Source: Hypomesus transpacificus (lineage: Eukaryota > Chordata > Actinopteri > Osmeriformes > Osmeridae). From it: DNA of 64,000 nt. The translations under genes and the position numbers were made by a program. Where the stretch lies: assembly GCF_021917145.1 (NCBI RefSeq), contig NC_061082.1, positions 17,837,462 through 17,901,461 of the forward strand. Direction: 5' to 3'. Positions 51,899 to 63,675 of the stretch are shown piece after piece (within the stretch, counting starts at the first letter, position 1; each line of letters starts with the position of its first letter). The notes beneath the pieces are model-generated. The model was given only the letters and a program-made list of their open reading frames with translations, was not told where the DNA came from and did not search any database.

Positions 51899-52453
51899 TG
51901 GTATCACTCTGTTATGACTAAACAGAGGGTCACTGTGTTAGTCTATTATCCCTGGCTCTCTACTTTCTGTATTTCTATTATTGCTTTAATAATAACTACT
52001 AGACTGAGGTTGTATGGATCACATATAGAGAAGCTCTACTGTGCAAACTGGCCTATTGTTAAATGATCTTGCTCTTCAATTATGGAGAGCAACATAATAG
52101 GGTATATTGGTATTTTGTTCTATGTTGTACATATAATATTAATTATATGTTCATATACTTATCAGATCAGGTCATGTTCAAAGTCTATTGAGAACAGGGG
52201 AAAGTTTATGCAGACCTGCATGCCACATTTGCTGTCATTACTCAATGTAGCAGCTGCTCTGTTGTTTGAGCTCATGTACAGTAGATTTGGATCATCAGAT
52301 TTGTCACAAAGCTTCCAGAATTTCATGGTGGTTCAGTTTTTTATATTCCCTCCAATTCTAAATACTCTTATTTATGATGTACAACTGTCACAAATTCGTA
52401 ATCGAATGCTGAGTTTTCGCATCAAAGTTAGAAGAAAGAAACATGTCATATGA
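51899..52453 (+). pseudogene. Odorant receptor pseudogene, 3' two thirds
   Basis: Starts at YHSVMTKQRVTVLVYYPW in intracellular loop 2, so TM1-TM3 and the DRY motif are missing. A TGA replaces leucine after PIVK (about 52063). The rest is open to a normal end: NIIGYIGILFYVVHIILIICS, FMQTCMPHLLSLLNVAAALL and a changed TM7 motif PPILNTLIYDVQ. The TM6-TM7 stretch ELMYSRFGSSDLSQSFQNFM is otherwise found only in the first gene (935). Confidence 0.92.
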
Positions 52454-55400
52454 AAGGAAACATGTATGCTGACATATTTAATCTATTTTTTCGTTGTTTT
52501 GATACTTTGTACAATCAATTATATTTAAAAGATTCACTGCCAATAATTCATACAGATTAATACTGTATCGTTTTTAACAACATCATGTATGGTTGTATAC
52601 CATACATTGTTGTTTAAACTTCCAGATCAACTTTGTCAGTTTTGAAACTAAATAATGAGTGTATGTAAGGTAAAGAACGCAAATGGTAAAACCTAATACT
52701 AGTGCACAGTGCCCATGATGCAGTCGATAATGATGATATCGGTGACACATCGGTGTCATTCCTAGAATTATACTGTAAGGCTGGGTGTCAAACCTGCCCC
52801 CACCTCTCATATGCTAAAGTCTAGAGTTTCTGGACGGTCTCAACTTGATGGCTCTCACACCCCATTCAAGATGTGGTCTGATTGGTTGTTCTTGTGTATA
52901 AAGGGAATTGTAATGCATTGTTCTTGGGATTCTTCATCTCCTGAGACCTTCTCCTCAGTTCTCCCTTGTCCTACTGTCCTATTCCTTGCTCACCTCTTGC
53001 TTTCTCTCTGATTTACAATGATCATGATAGAGTGGGTAAGATTTAAAGCCTTCATTTTGTAACATGTTTGCCTTGTAATTGATTTCATTCATTTGCAATG
53101 TTATTAAATGCGTATTTCATTTAACCGTACTTTGACCATTCTTGCTCTGCTTTAACCCATATTGTCAAATACCTGGAATTCTATTGGTTTTGGCATTAAT
53201 GGTTCATGCTAATACATTGTTCAGTTTCCCATCTTCCTTTAAACCATAGGGGAATTCGTTTTGGTTGCTTGGCCAATATTTAACCCCCTACAATACCGAT
53301 AATCTAGTGCTGGTCTTATCGTGTCTCCTCATTGTGGCTTTAGCTCTGTGCTTCAGGTCAATAGGAAGAATGACAATTTAACATGATCATTCTATCTGGG
53401 ATCGGCCAAAGGTTTTTAACTCAAGCTTCTGTAATTTTTCTATATTAATTTCCCTTAGGCCTATTCAATGGGTAATCCTGTCCAGGCTAATGAGAAACAT
53501 TAACCCCGGCAAATAAAGTTATCTTTGTGTTTCAGACTAAGACGTGCTTTTGTGTAGAACTTTTGTAAATTATACAAAACTGCATTGCGATACAACTAAA
53601 ATATTTCCCCCCTTAAATTCTAAATGATTGTATTTATTGTCTTGACATGGCACATTGAATAAATAGAATATTGAGTCTGTGTATGAAATGAGAAAGAAAG
53701 AAAAATAATTTTATGCAAGTTGAAAGTTGATGTGGATTTGTATGCAAATGTTCGCTGATTGTTCAATGTCTTTGTTGCTTTAGATGTTTTGATTATGTTC
53801 ACAAATGACAATGTTCAAGAGTAATCATTATGGTACTATTTTTTAAAGAATCAACTTTTTTGTGCACGTTACAATTGCAGAGCCAATGGAATGCCGTTTG
53901 TATGTCACCAGATTTAACAAATATACAATGCATGATTGAGTCAATCATAACCTGAGTAATGATTGATTGAAAAGACTTGCCATCAGATGTCGAGTTCAAT
54001 ATTGTGAAAGTAGTTAATGTTTGTGAAAAGGAATGACTGGCATCGTGAAGGTCAAAAGGGTTGAAATCAAGAGAGCAAGAGAGGGCTTGTTCAAGACTTT
54101 TCGGCAACCAGTTTTAGAACAGGTCTTACTCTTTTCTCCAGAGACTGACAAGTAATGATGCTATTCTTACTGATAGACCTGAGTGTTCTGGCCGTTGTAA
54201 TTAAAATAAAGTTAATAACATTTGGCCACTAGATGGTTCAGCTGCTCTGAATACTATTTGTTGTTTATTTACCATTCCATCTTGCAAAGAAGTATCTTGT
54301 TAGTATGGAAATGGTGGTGACAGTATTTCGCTGGATATTTAGTATTCTTCCCTTTTTAGATGCATTTTCAGGAAGTACAATCATTACAGGTTTGCTCACA
54401 GCCTTTTGTCCAATCTAAAGTCACATTTTAGAAACTCTAAAGTTTAGGGTCTAAACACAAGTTGCACAACATGAGTCTGTCGTGGACCATACCATCACAA
54501 TTCATGTTATTTTCAGAGAATATGCAGTCAGTTAACATAAAATGCGGAAACATTCTGGAAATTTCTTGTCTTATTTACAAATGCTTGCACACAGCATGCC
54601 AGAAATGAAAAACAAATAATTAAATCCTTACACGCTGTATAAAGCTTCTAGTTCTGCAACAGCAGTAGTTCAAAAGCTATATTGAAACAGATGATAAGCA
54701 TTTCAGAACAAACAGATCATTGAAGAATTGAGAAAAAGCTGGTTTAAGTTGTGTAAAGTAGACCATCCATTGGGGATTTTCAACAAACAGGTAAGTAATC
54801 CATTTCACAAGGGCTTTTTGCCCTTTTCACAAGGGCAGTGAATGTTGCTATCTTCCTTTCATTTCTGTCCTCCCCGTGTAAAGGAACAGTGAACGTGTCA
54901 AGGAACTCTACAACAATACTTCCAGGTATTGTGAAGGTTAACAGGTCATCCAAGTCACAGACGCACGCAGAGATTCCTGCAATTATAGTTAGATGCTGCC
55001 ACCTTGATGCTGTCACAACTACAGACTGCTTCAAACAGCTTCGCTACCGCTTGCTGTGTGACAGCCTCCTGCCTCCGTCTTTCTTCCTCAGCATTTTCCA
55101 GTTATTTTGTGATCTGGCACTCCTGGCAACAGTGTGTCCCCTTCACCTTTTTGCTTTTGTTAAGTTTGTGGTTTTTTGGAACTTTTTGTTTTTACATCAT
55201 TCAATACAACGTAACAATTCCAAGTCCTTAGAGAAAAGTATAATATTGGATTCTCAGGAAGCTCATAATGTCAGTACGGCATAGATAGTTGACGGTGTAC
55301 ACGTATAATACTGCTCTGATCAATGGTTGATTCAGATCGATCAAAGATGGAGAGAGAAGTTTATCGATAAACAATGTTTGCAATGAGACTTACTGATTTC

Positions 55401-55735
55401 TCATCATTGACCTGTTGTTAAGTATTGTAGCAGGCCAGGAGGAATCAGGTTCCAGGGTTTAAGGCCTCTGATTTATCAAACAGACCAGTAGTGACACAAA
55501 CTCTATTTGCCCTGAAGCAATACTTCAGATGGCCTGTCAGCTCCAATCTGTCTGCCTCGCTCTGCCATGGGCCTCCAGCTGCCAGGAACAGCCCTAGCCC
55601 TGCAGATACATAATACTTAGATGAGGCCTGTCCTCGTGGAACATTTAACTCCAGCTCCAGCCCCTAGCCTCACAGCCACAGGCAGCTATCTCAGCCCAGT
55701 CCCCAGTCAAAGCGTCCCAGCGATAGTCCCCCAAC
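52454..55735. other. Gene-poor flank
   Basis: No receptor-like or other recognisable coding sequence. Overlapping frames at 54780-55284 (84 codons minus, 148 plus) share no motif with a family I know, and I leave them uncalled. CCTCATTGTGGCTTTAGCTC near 53328 repeats 2398-2417. Confidence 0.45.
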
Positions 55736-55835
55736 GTCAGTCCTATCCTGTAGTCCCAGACATGACTTTGGCCCTATCCTATAGTCCCAGATACAACTGT
55801 ATCCTGTAGTCCCAGATACAACTTCAGGCCTATGC
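55736..55835. repeat. Short minisatellite
   Basis: Three imperfect copies of CTATCCTGTAGTCCCAGA with variable trailing bases (ACATGACTTTGGC, ACAACTGTATC, ACAACTTCAGGC), about 35 bp apart on average, leading into the hexanucleotide array. Confidence 0.7.
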
Positions 55836-56088
55836 CCTAGCCCCTGCCCCAGGCCCAGCCCCAGCCCCAGCCCCAGCCCCAGGCCCAGGCCCAGGCCCAG
55901 GCCCAGGCCCAGGCCCAGGCCCAGGCCCAGGCCCAGGCCCAGGCCCAGCCCCAGCCCCAGCCCCAGCCCCAGCCCCAGCCCCAGGCCCAGCCCCAGCCCC
56001 AGCCCCAGCCCCAGCCCCAGCCCCAGGCCCAGGCCCAGCCCCAGCCCCAGCCCTAGCCCCAGCCCCAGCCCCAGCCACAGCCCTAACC
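55836..56088. repeat. GGGGCT/GGGCCT hexanucleotide array
   Basis: About 40 units of CAGCCC or CAGGCC on the plus strand. The minus strand is a run of GGGGCT and GGGCCT units with G-quadruplex potential. The minus-strand frame of Gly-Ala and Gly-Pro dipeptides is a product of the repeat and not a gene. Confidence 0.93.
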
Positions 56089-56896
56089 ATAGCCCTGCCC
56101 AACGTCACAGCCCAAAGTACAGCTCGTGCCCGAGCATCATTCTCTGGCACTTCCAGCCTGCAGCTCCTGCCTGTTCCGCAACCCCAGCCATGGCTCCACT
56201 AGAAAGGAATCGACCAGCAACTAAAAAAAGAACAGACTGAGTTGCAGTTTATAAGTGGAGCTGATGTTAAATGATTCATACCAAATGAGCAGTGTGCTGT
56301 CAAAGGTGTTTCTGAGGGTGGAAAGAAAGAGTCAGTCAGTATTCTCTCTCCTGGACAGGGTGTGATGAATTAGAGAGGAAGGTTAGTGCTCTGCGGAGGC
56401 CGAATCTGCCAGGACTCCTGTCGTTGTTCGACTGGCAGACAGGCGAGAAGAAAGCAACTCTGAATGGCAACAAGCTGATACCCACATGTGTCTAATGAAG
56501 AAGACTTTTCAGATGTGCCCGTGCTTAACAAGCATCTCAGCTCTGTTAAAGGAGGCCACCGTGGATCAAGCTGGCCTGAGCTATAAATCCTACGTCCGCA
56601 TTTTCAACTGGACACCAGTGAAAAGGATTTATCTGACTGGGTCATTGACTGTCTCTCCCACACAGATGCACTCCAATGGAGTTTCGGTTTGATAATTGAG
56701 CAATTAGGAGACTGTGTGACAAAAGGACAAATCAACAGGGGGGTGGCATTCTTGCAGCTAGCATCAGCTATCCTGGGTTGATTTTCACAAGCTATGCTAA
56801 TGAAATCATCTGGTCTTGTCTGTGCACTGAGCGTAAATGTACAGTATTAAATTAAGGCTAAGCTAAACTCTTTACATGGGCATAATGTACAAGTCA
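56089..56896. other. Non-coding
   Basis: No gene or repeat recognised. A 68-codon frame at 56486 has no family resemblance. Confidence 0.4.
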
Positions 56897-57083
56897 ATGC
56901 TGAGCGGTGAGGGAGTCGGGGTTGTAATCAGAAGGTTGCCGGATCGATGCCCCACCGTGCCAAATGAAGTTGTGTCCTTGGGCAAGGCACTTCACCCCAC
57001 TTGCCTCGGGGGGGATGTCCCTGTACTTACTGTAAGTCGCTCTGGATAAGAGCGCCTGCTAAATGACTAAATGTAAATGTGAA
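56897..57083 (+). repeat. tRNA-derived SINE with L2-like tail
   Basis: TGCTGAGCGGTGAGGGAGTC (A box), GTTGCCGGATCGATGCC (B box, slightly mutated), CTTGGGCAAGGCACTTCACC, then GTCGCTCTGGATAAGAGCGC and CTGCTAAATGACTAAATGTA. Full length, plus strand. Confidence 0.88.
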
Positions 57084-58045
57084 TGCTATATGGCAACAGG
57101 ACAACATGCACTTGTATCTATTTAACTTACTGTAATAATAAGAATGTGTATTAGTCTTATTTATAACTTATATATTATCACTCATTCACTACCAAGTAGC
57201 CATCCAACATATTATCATTTATAAAAGTACTATTCTGGCCTGTATTCAAAAATGTTATCTGAATTGGGGACTCTTAAGTGAATGGATAGGATTTACTGGA
57301 CATGTCTGCAGCTTATTCAATTTTGGTCTGTTTTGAAGAATGTTAAATCAATTGTATGATTTTGAAAAGAAATAAGAGCTGACTAGATAACAGACCGCAT
57401 AAATACTTTTCCTGCTGAGATGCAGGGAATCCCAGTCCCATTTGTAAGAGGACAAGCTTATACCAAGTGTGGTTGGTACTTGAGTGTGCAGTGATACTTC
57501 AAATACAACTGCGTGGAAGGGTTTAATATACCAGACTTCAACATACCATTCCGTGGCTACCAAACAGGCCCCTTGCTCTGTGTGTGTAGATGATTAGAAG
57601 GTGAGTTTGCGTAAGGCTGTGTGTACGTGTGCATTGTGTGTCCGTGTGAGAGAGGTTGTGGGCTGCCTCTACTTGCCCGATGTAAGGGACTGTTCTGGCA
57701 GAGCAGGGTAACATTTCAGTGCTCGCATCGCTAATTCCTGGTGAAAATTAGAGTTGATTAAATACAGGGTTTTAGTTCTGAGTGACTGGATTTAATGCCC
57801 CATAAAAGGAGCTTATGAAAGCTCAGGATAGCCTCTCACTGACTCTAGAACGACCGCAGAGAAGATCAAGAAAGTTTTTAGAAGTGTTTAAAGAACACCA
57901 TTAGGTTTGTCCCTCTCTGCCCTTCTGCATCTACTTTTTAGAAGAAATTCTGCGTGAACTTGACCGGAGTTTCCACTCCGATAACCTTCATACAACCCAT
58001 TAAAATGACTTTAACATTAACGCACAATATCAAATCTGACACAAT
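57084..58045. other. Non-coding
   Basis: No coding evidence. A mildly GT-rich stretch lies at 57580-57660. Confidence 0.4.
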
Positions 58046-58312
58046 GGTAAATGGACTGCATTTGTATAGCGCTTTTCTACCTTAGCGGCACTTTAAAGCA
58101 CTTTACATTTTTTGCCTCTCATTCGCCCAATCACACACTGACGGAGGCGGAGCTGCCGTGCCGGCCGCGTGCCTGCCCATCAGGAGCAACTTTGGGTTCA
58201 GTGTCTTGCTCAAGTATACCTGGACACATGACCAGGAAGAGTCGGGGATCGAGCCACCAACCTTTGTGTTTGACCTTCTCTACTCCCTGAGCTACGACCA
58301 ACCGGGTCTCTT
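58046..58312 (-). repeat. Dispersed teleost repeat, probably tRNA-type SINE
   Basis: TGGTAAATGGACTGCATTTG and ATAGCGCTTTTCTACC at the left and, on the minus strand, GTAGCTCAGGGAGTAGAGAA with GGTTGGTGGCTCGATCCC, which look like pol III A and B boxes. Reads as a SINE in reverse orientation; I know the pattern as very common in teleosts. Confidence 0.6.
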
Positions 58313-59284
58313 AAGTGAAGAGATAGGATAGGACACACAACTAGTACATCATGATAAAGATAACCAACACCACTCCTGAAAACCGTGAAAAATGTCTTCG
58401 CATCAAGCTGGAAAGCCCTTCTGGTCCATCCCTTGGAGACTGAGAGCCAAAGGGAGACACCACAACTCACCACAACTCAACTCATCACACTTTGCATCCA
58501 GAGCTACAAATCTAGGCTGGATACTTAATTTGGCAAGAAACTATAAACTCATTCCAGGTGAATTTTGTCCCATTACCATATGACACCATGCAGTACAGTA
58601 TGACTCACGTTGCAAAACATTCCGTTTCGCATATACTTAATTGTGCCTCCCACTCTCAATCTGGGGAAAGGCTGCAGGCCTGTCTGAGTAGAAGCCACCA
58701 GATGGGGAGCGTATGAGACTGTATAGGGGATGTTCACCTACAGAGCCCGTCTCATTCGCTCTCAGTCATCTCAGGTTCAGTCAAGCGCTGTTGCGGTGCT
58801 GGGCGAGTGGGCGGTACACAAACACGGGCAGAGTCTGTTTGGACTGACACATCATTTTCCTAACACATTTTTCGGCTTGTTCAGGAAGGCCTGACTCAAC
58901 AAACAACACAGCTTTTGGATTTCAATTAACTGATATGACACGTTCAGTATGTTGGAGGGAATAAAGAAAAAAGTTTGAAATATAACCACAAACTGATCTT
59001 CAAATTGATCTTCCAGCTAACAGACAATGAGAAATGCCTGCCTTGGTCTTTCACAGTTTTCTGTTTGTCCAGGGGAGGGCAGTATGTGACCAATGACAGC
59101 GTCTCTTGCCTATTCCTCTTTTTACAGCCTCCTCTCCTCTTGTCCCGCCTTTCTGAAGAAAACCTCTTGGAGACACTAGATGCACTGATGGTGAACTGTT
59201 GTTATGCAGTTAGAGTATTTGTTATAAAATCATGAATCAATTCATTATTCTGGATTCTGAAATATTGGAATTCTGGAGGCTGAA
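58313..59284. other. Non-coding
   Basis: Nothing recognisable; frames of up to 87 codons overlap on both strands without family resemblance. Confidence 0.4.
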
Positions 59285-59472
59285 GTCGGGTGGCTGAGCG
59301 GTTAGGGAATTGGGCTAGTAATCTGAAGGTTGTTGGTTGATTCCCGGCTGTGCCAAATGACGTTGTGTCCTTGGGCATGGCACTTCACCCTACTTGCCTC
59401 GGGGGGAATGTCCCTGTACTTACTGTAAGTCGCTCTGGATAAGAGCGTCTGCTAAATAACTAAATATAAATT
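59285..59472 (+). repeat. tRNA-derived SINE with L2-like tail
   Basis: GGTGGCTGAGCGGTTAGGGA (A box), GTTGGTTGATTCCCGGCTG (B box), GACGTTGTGTCCTTGGGCAT, GTCGCTCTGGATAAGAGCGT and CTGCTAAATAACTAAATATA. The head resembles class II (Leu/Ser) tRNA. Confidence 0.88.
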
Positions 59473-59644
59473 CAAAAGGTTATATCCCTTCATTTTATTT
59501 TTAACTGTTAACTGAGATAACGTTTTACTTCATGAACATCGTTTTTCTATGATATATATAGAACTTTTTGTTCTCAACAAAATGACTGTCTTTTGACATG
59601 TATGTTAGACCTAATATCTACAGTAAACTGTGATCAAACACATA

Positions 59645-61305
59645 CAGTGCCCTCCAAAAGTATTGGAACAGTGAGGCGAATTCCTTTATTTTTGCTGTAG
59701 ACTGAAAACATTTGGGCTTGACATCAAATAATGAACGTGAGACCAGAGATCAACGTTTCAGCTTTTATTTCCAGGTATTTACAGCAGGATCTGATGCACA
59801 ACTAAGAAAATATCACATTTTGTTTGAATCCACCCATTTGTCATGTGAGCAAAAGTATTGGAACAGATATACTTAAAACATATTTAAGTGAATAAGACTT
59901 AATATTTAGTTGCAAATCCTTTGCTTTCAATAACTGCAGCAAGTCTGTGACCCATTGATGTCACCAAACTTTTGCATTCTTCCTTTTTGATGCTTTCCCA
60001 GGCTTTCACTGCAGCCTCTTTCAGTTGTTGTTTGTTTTGTGGGGTTCCTCCCTTCAGTCTCCTCTTAAGCAGGTAAAATGCATGCTCTATAGGGTTTAAG
60101 TCTGGAGATTGACTTGGCCAGTCTAATACCTTCCATTTCTTGCCCCTGATGAACTCCTTTGTTGTTTTGGCAGTGTGTTTTGGGTCGTTATCTTGCTGCA
60201 TGATGAAGGCTCTGCCAATCAGTTTGGTTGCATCTTTCCTTAAATTGGCAGACAAAATGTTTCTGTAGACTTCCGAGTTCATTTTGCTGCTGCCATCATG
60301 TGTTACATCCTCAATGAAGATTAATGAGCCCGTCCTAGAAGAAGCCATGCAAGCCCAAGCCATGACATTACCTCCACCGTGTTTCACAGATGAGCTTGTG
60401 TGTTTGGGATCATGAGCAGTTCCTTTCTTTCTCCAAACTTTAGCCTTTCCATCACTTTGGTAAAAGTTAATCTTTGTCTCATCAGTCCATAAAACTTTGT
60501 CCCAGAATTTTTGAGGTTCATCTCTGTACTTTTTGGCAAATTCCAGCCTGGCCTTCCTATTCTTCTTGCTAATGAGTGGTTTGCATCTTCTGGTGTAGCC
60601 CTTGTACTTTTGTTCATGAAGTCTTCTGCGAACAGTAGATAGTGATACCTTCACTCCTGCCATCTGGAGGTTGTTGCTGATCTCACTAACAGTTGTTTTA
60701 GGGTCTTTCTTTACAGCTCTCACAATGTTTCTGTCATCAACTGCTGATGTTTTCCTTGGTCTACCTGTTCGACGTCTGTTACTTAGTACACCAGTAGTTT
60801 TCTTCTTCTTCAGGACATTCCAAATGGTTGTACTGGCTATGGCCAATGTTTCTGCAATGGCTCTGATTGATTTTCCATCTTCTCTAAGACTCACAATTGC
60901 TTGTTTTTCACCCAAAGACAGCGCTCCGGTTTTCATGTTGTTTTCACCTCTGAATACAGTCTGCATAGACAAAACCTATCTTACCCAATCTGAACCTGAG
61001 TGTAGACATTCAGTGGTATTTATTGATTGAATAATGTATGTAATAGGACACACCTGGGCAACAAAACACACCTGTCAGTCATATGTTCCAATACTTTTGC
61101 TCACGTGACAAATGGGTGGGTTCGAACAAAAAGGTGATATTTTCTAATTTGTGCATCAGATCCTGATGTAAATACCTGGAAATAAAAGCTGAAACGTTGA
61201 TCTCTGGTTTCACATTCATCGTTTGATGTCAAGCCCAAATGTTTTCAGTCTACAGCAAAAATAAAGGAATTGGCCTCACTGTTCCAATACTTTTGGAGGG
61301 CACTG
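59645..61305 (-). mobile_element. Full-length Tc1-like transposon
   Basis: 1,661 bp with terminal repeats CAGTGCCCTCCAAAAGTATT at both ends and TA duplications (59643-59644, 61306-61307). The subterminal regions are also inverted: CTGAAAACATTTGGGCTTGA at the left, TCAAGCCCAAATGTTTTCAG at the right. It holds one intact transposase gene. The partial copy at 1-771 differs by only three bases over the shared part, so movement was recent. Confidence 0.97.
59899..60972 (-). CDS. Tc1-family transposase, intact
   Basis: 357 residues. It binds the inverted repeats, excises the element and inserts it at TA. An N-terminal paired-type helix-turn-helix (about 18-60, LGEKQAIVSLREDGKSIRAI) is followed by TGRPRKTS (69-76) and a second helix region (about 78-125). 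The catalytic residues read D164 (WTDETK), D261 (QQDNDPKHT) and E296 (DLNPIEH), the DD34E spacing of Tc1. The glycine-rich box is VKHGGGNVMAWACM (197-210). There is no stop or frameshift. A slightly later start (M13, MKTGALSL) gives 345 residues, closer to the usual ~340, and may be the true one. Potentially active. Confidence 0.94.
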   Translation of the reverse strand: MSMQTVFRGENNMKTGALSLGEKQAIVSLREDGKSIRAIAETLAIASTTIWNVLKKKKTTGVLSNRRRTGRPRKTSAVDDRNIVRAVKKDPKTTVSEISNNLQMAGVKVSLSTVRRRLHEQKYKGYTRRCKPLISKKNRKARLEFAKKYRDEPQKFWDKVLWTDETKINFYQSDGKAKVWRKKGTAHDPKHTSSSVKHGGGNVMAWACMASSRTGSLIFIEDVTHDGSSKMNSEVYRNILSANLRKDATKLIGRAFIMQQDNDPKHTAKTTKEFIRGKKWKVLDWPSQSPDLNPIEHAFYLLKRRLKGGTPQNKQQLKEAAVKAWESIKKEECKSLVTSMGHRLAAVIESKGFATKY

Positions 61306-62840
61306 TAACGTATACAGTTTTAATACAGATGTATTTTCATTAGAGGAATGTAGATGCAATCAAACACTAAATCAAAGGTCTAGTTTTTTGCAAGCCCTTA
61401 AATACAAGACAATCATACTTTTTCAATACAATAACCAATTTGTATGTTCAAGTGACCCCGCTCTGGTGTTAATGTGTGCGTGTGTGTCCGTGCGTGTGGT
61501 ATGTGTGTGCGAGAGTGTGCATGTGCACAAAGGGTACAGGAAGTCTTTCCCCCATGGAGGCTGCATCTCCGTAGCTGACATTCCCGCACAGTCGGAGGTG
61601 AATGTGGACGTGGGATTTCATGAGGAGAGGGAAATTGCTGTTTCTGCTCAGTAATCTGTGGCTGGCTGATCAATTTGGGGAACCCTCTGTGATGTGCCCT
61701 GACAGCCGCGGCTCCAAAGCTGCTCGGACGCGCTGTGAAGGCAAAGCCTGTTAGAGTCAGCCTGCATATCAAATGCTGCAGCATTCAGGGAAGTCTTATC
61801 TTCTGGGAGGCTCAGACTACCGTTTCCTCATCTGAAAGTGGCAGTAGTGAGGGTGCCTGTGTGTGTGTGTGTGTGCATGTGGGTTGTTCAGTGGTATTGA
61901 GCACTCTGGCCCCATCGACAAGGCTGTGATGAACTATGACACTGTTACCCGTAACGCCGCATCACTATGGAAGGAACTTGAGCTGACCTGTACATCATCA
62001 GTACGACAGACGAGAGATGTGCTGTGTTCATTCTCCACATGATTCATGTAAAAAAAACAGATAGACTTGGGATATTCTTACTGTAGTTGTTGCGAACTAT
62101 TATGTATTATTGTTCAATTATTAATTTATAATATATACAGTACACATGGTATTAGTATATGAATATTGTTAATAGGAATAGGAGCTTATGTAGGCTTAGG
62201 CCTTATTTAAAATGTATTATAGGATTAGATAGGACACTTAACATCTGTTAAGAGGAGCTACACCATAGAATCCTGTACCGGTACTTGTTGCAAATCGCAA
62301 ATAAACTTGAAGTCATACATTTCTCCCAAAGATTGCAAAACACTTCAAAAACAATCAAGTCAATAGCCACATCATGTCGTCACATCAGGTCCAATGTGTT
62401 TGCACAGACTGTACAGTAGTTTGTGGCCTCGCCTATCAGAGGAATTGCCCTTGAGACAGCAGGACCTTGATTGGTCACTTTGTACAAGCCTTCCACACTC
62501 TCCCCTTCCTTTTTTTACTCCCTTTTCATCTCTCAACTATTCCCATCTCACATATCCCACTGTACGCATCTCCTGTTGGGGCAGGCTGGGTAGCGAATGT
62601 GTCATATCCTGTTCCTCCCTTCCCCGTCACAGCGGAAATCTGTAATCTTCGTGTCGGACCAGAAGGCTCAACCAAATTCACCATGACAACGTGTCACCAT
62701 GCCAAGAAACAAACACACATTCCCTCATACCACTCCTCTGTTGCCAGCAGAAATTGACGGCAGGAAAAGGCGATGGCGCATGTGCTCGTGTGTGTGTTTC
62801 TGATGTGGAGAAGAAGCTGCTGTCCGTTAGAGCTCAGCTG
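61306..62840. other. Non-coding with short GT tracts
   Basis: GT/GC alternating tracts at about 61468-61530 and 61857-61880. No gene recognised; the small frames in both directions come from low-complexity sequence. Confidence 0.45.
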
Positions 62841-62857
62841 GACGTTTGATGGGAATT

Positions 62858-62972
62858 GTGCGTGCGTGGGCGCACGTGTGTGAGTGCGTGTGTGTTTGCG
62901 CATATGTGCACGTGTGTGTGTGTGTGTGTGCACTCGTGTCCATGTGTGTGTGCGTGCGCCTGTGTGTCTGAG
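62858..62972. repeat. GT-rich alternating purine-pyrimidine tract
   Basis: GTGCGTGCGTGGGCGCACGT followed by long GTGTGTGT stretches with GC interruptions. Alternating purine-pyrimidine runs of this kind can adopt Z-DNA. Frames rich in His-Thr on the minus strand are artefacts. Confidence 0.85.
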
Positions 62973-63479
62973 GTGTATCGTCTGCCACAATATGCTGAGG
63001 GTGCTGGGCCCTCTTGACTTGGAGAGAGGAGGCAGGCAGGAGACAGGAACATCTGATTGGCTGTGTGTCTGCTGTGGCAGGACTGTGGCAGCACATGGAG
63101 AGGCTGAACTGCAGGTTGATTACCTCGCTAACAAACGGAGTCCCTGTGCGCAGATTAGGGGGGGGGGGGGGTGCCGAAGAGACAGTCTGAAATGACTTTA
63201 TGAATTTAAGAGTATTCCAACAAGACACTGGCATCTAGACGTTATTAAACAGACTTCTGCTCCTTTACTGTAACAGACATGTCCTTGTGATGGAAGTAGT
63301 GCCTACATTTTACATCACAGAGATAGAATGGTTGGATATAAATGAGAAGGAATCACTCTTAGGTCATTACATGGTAGCATATGAGTGCATTGTAAATATA
63401 ATACAACACACGGTACAAATATGGTACAGTATGAATATATGCTAGGTCAGTGGCAAGTGGGCCTCTATCACAGATTTTA

Positions 63480-63675
63480 CAAATGTAACAGAACAGGTCT
63501 TGAAAGCTGTAGTATAGGTCCTGACAGTCACAGTACACATTGTTGGTCCTGACACCAACAATATACAGGATAGATTCTGCCAGCTATAGTATACAGAACA
63601 GATCCTGACAGTATAGGTCCTGAAAGCTGCAGCAAAAAGAATAGGTCCTGACAGCTATAGTAAACAGGATATTAC
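63480..63675. repeat. Degenerate tandem repeat
   Basis: Five or six imperfect copies of a unit like ATAGGTCCTGACAGCTATAG, of unequal length (about 25-40 bp), separated by ATACAGGAT- or ACAGAACA-like joins. It is near the right edge, with a poly-G run (63158-63170) 300 bp upstream. The remaining flanks to 64000 show nothing else. Confidence 0.65.

Noticed and set aside
54780-55284. Overlapping frames of 84 and 148 codons
   Set aside because: Neither resembles a known family, they compete on opposite strands, and no splice or repeat context supports a gene.
55830-56150. 106-codon Gly-Ala/Gly-Pro frame on the minus strand
   Set aside because: Translation of the hexanucleotide array with no unique sequence of a known protein on either side.
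59288-59360. Possible tRNA gene
   Set aside because: A and B boxes are present, but there is no cloverleaf; the sequence continues into a SINE body and L2-like tail.
62858-62990. His-Thr-rich minus-strand frames
   Set aside because: Translation of GT-rich low-complexity sequence in several overlapping frames.
63480-63675. Possible CRISPR-like repeat-spacer layout
   Set aside because: Repeats are degenerate and uneven, and the genome is clearly a vertebrate nuclear one.
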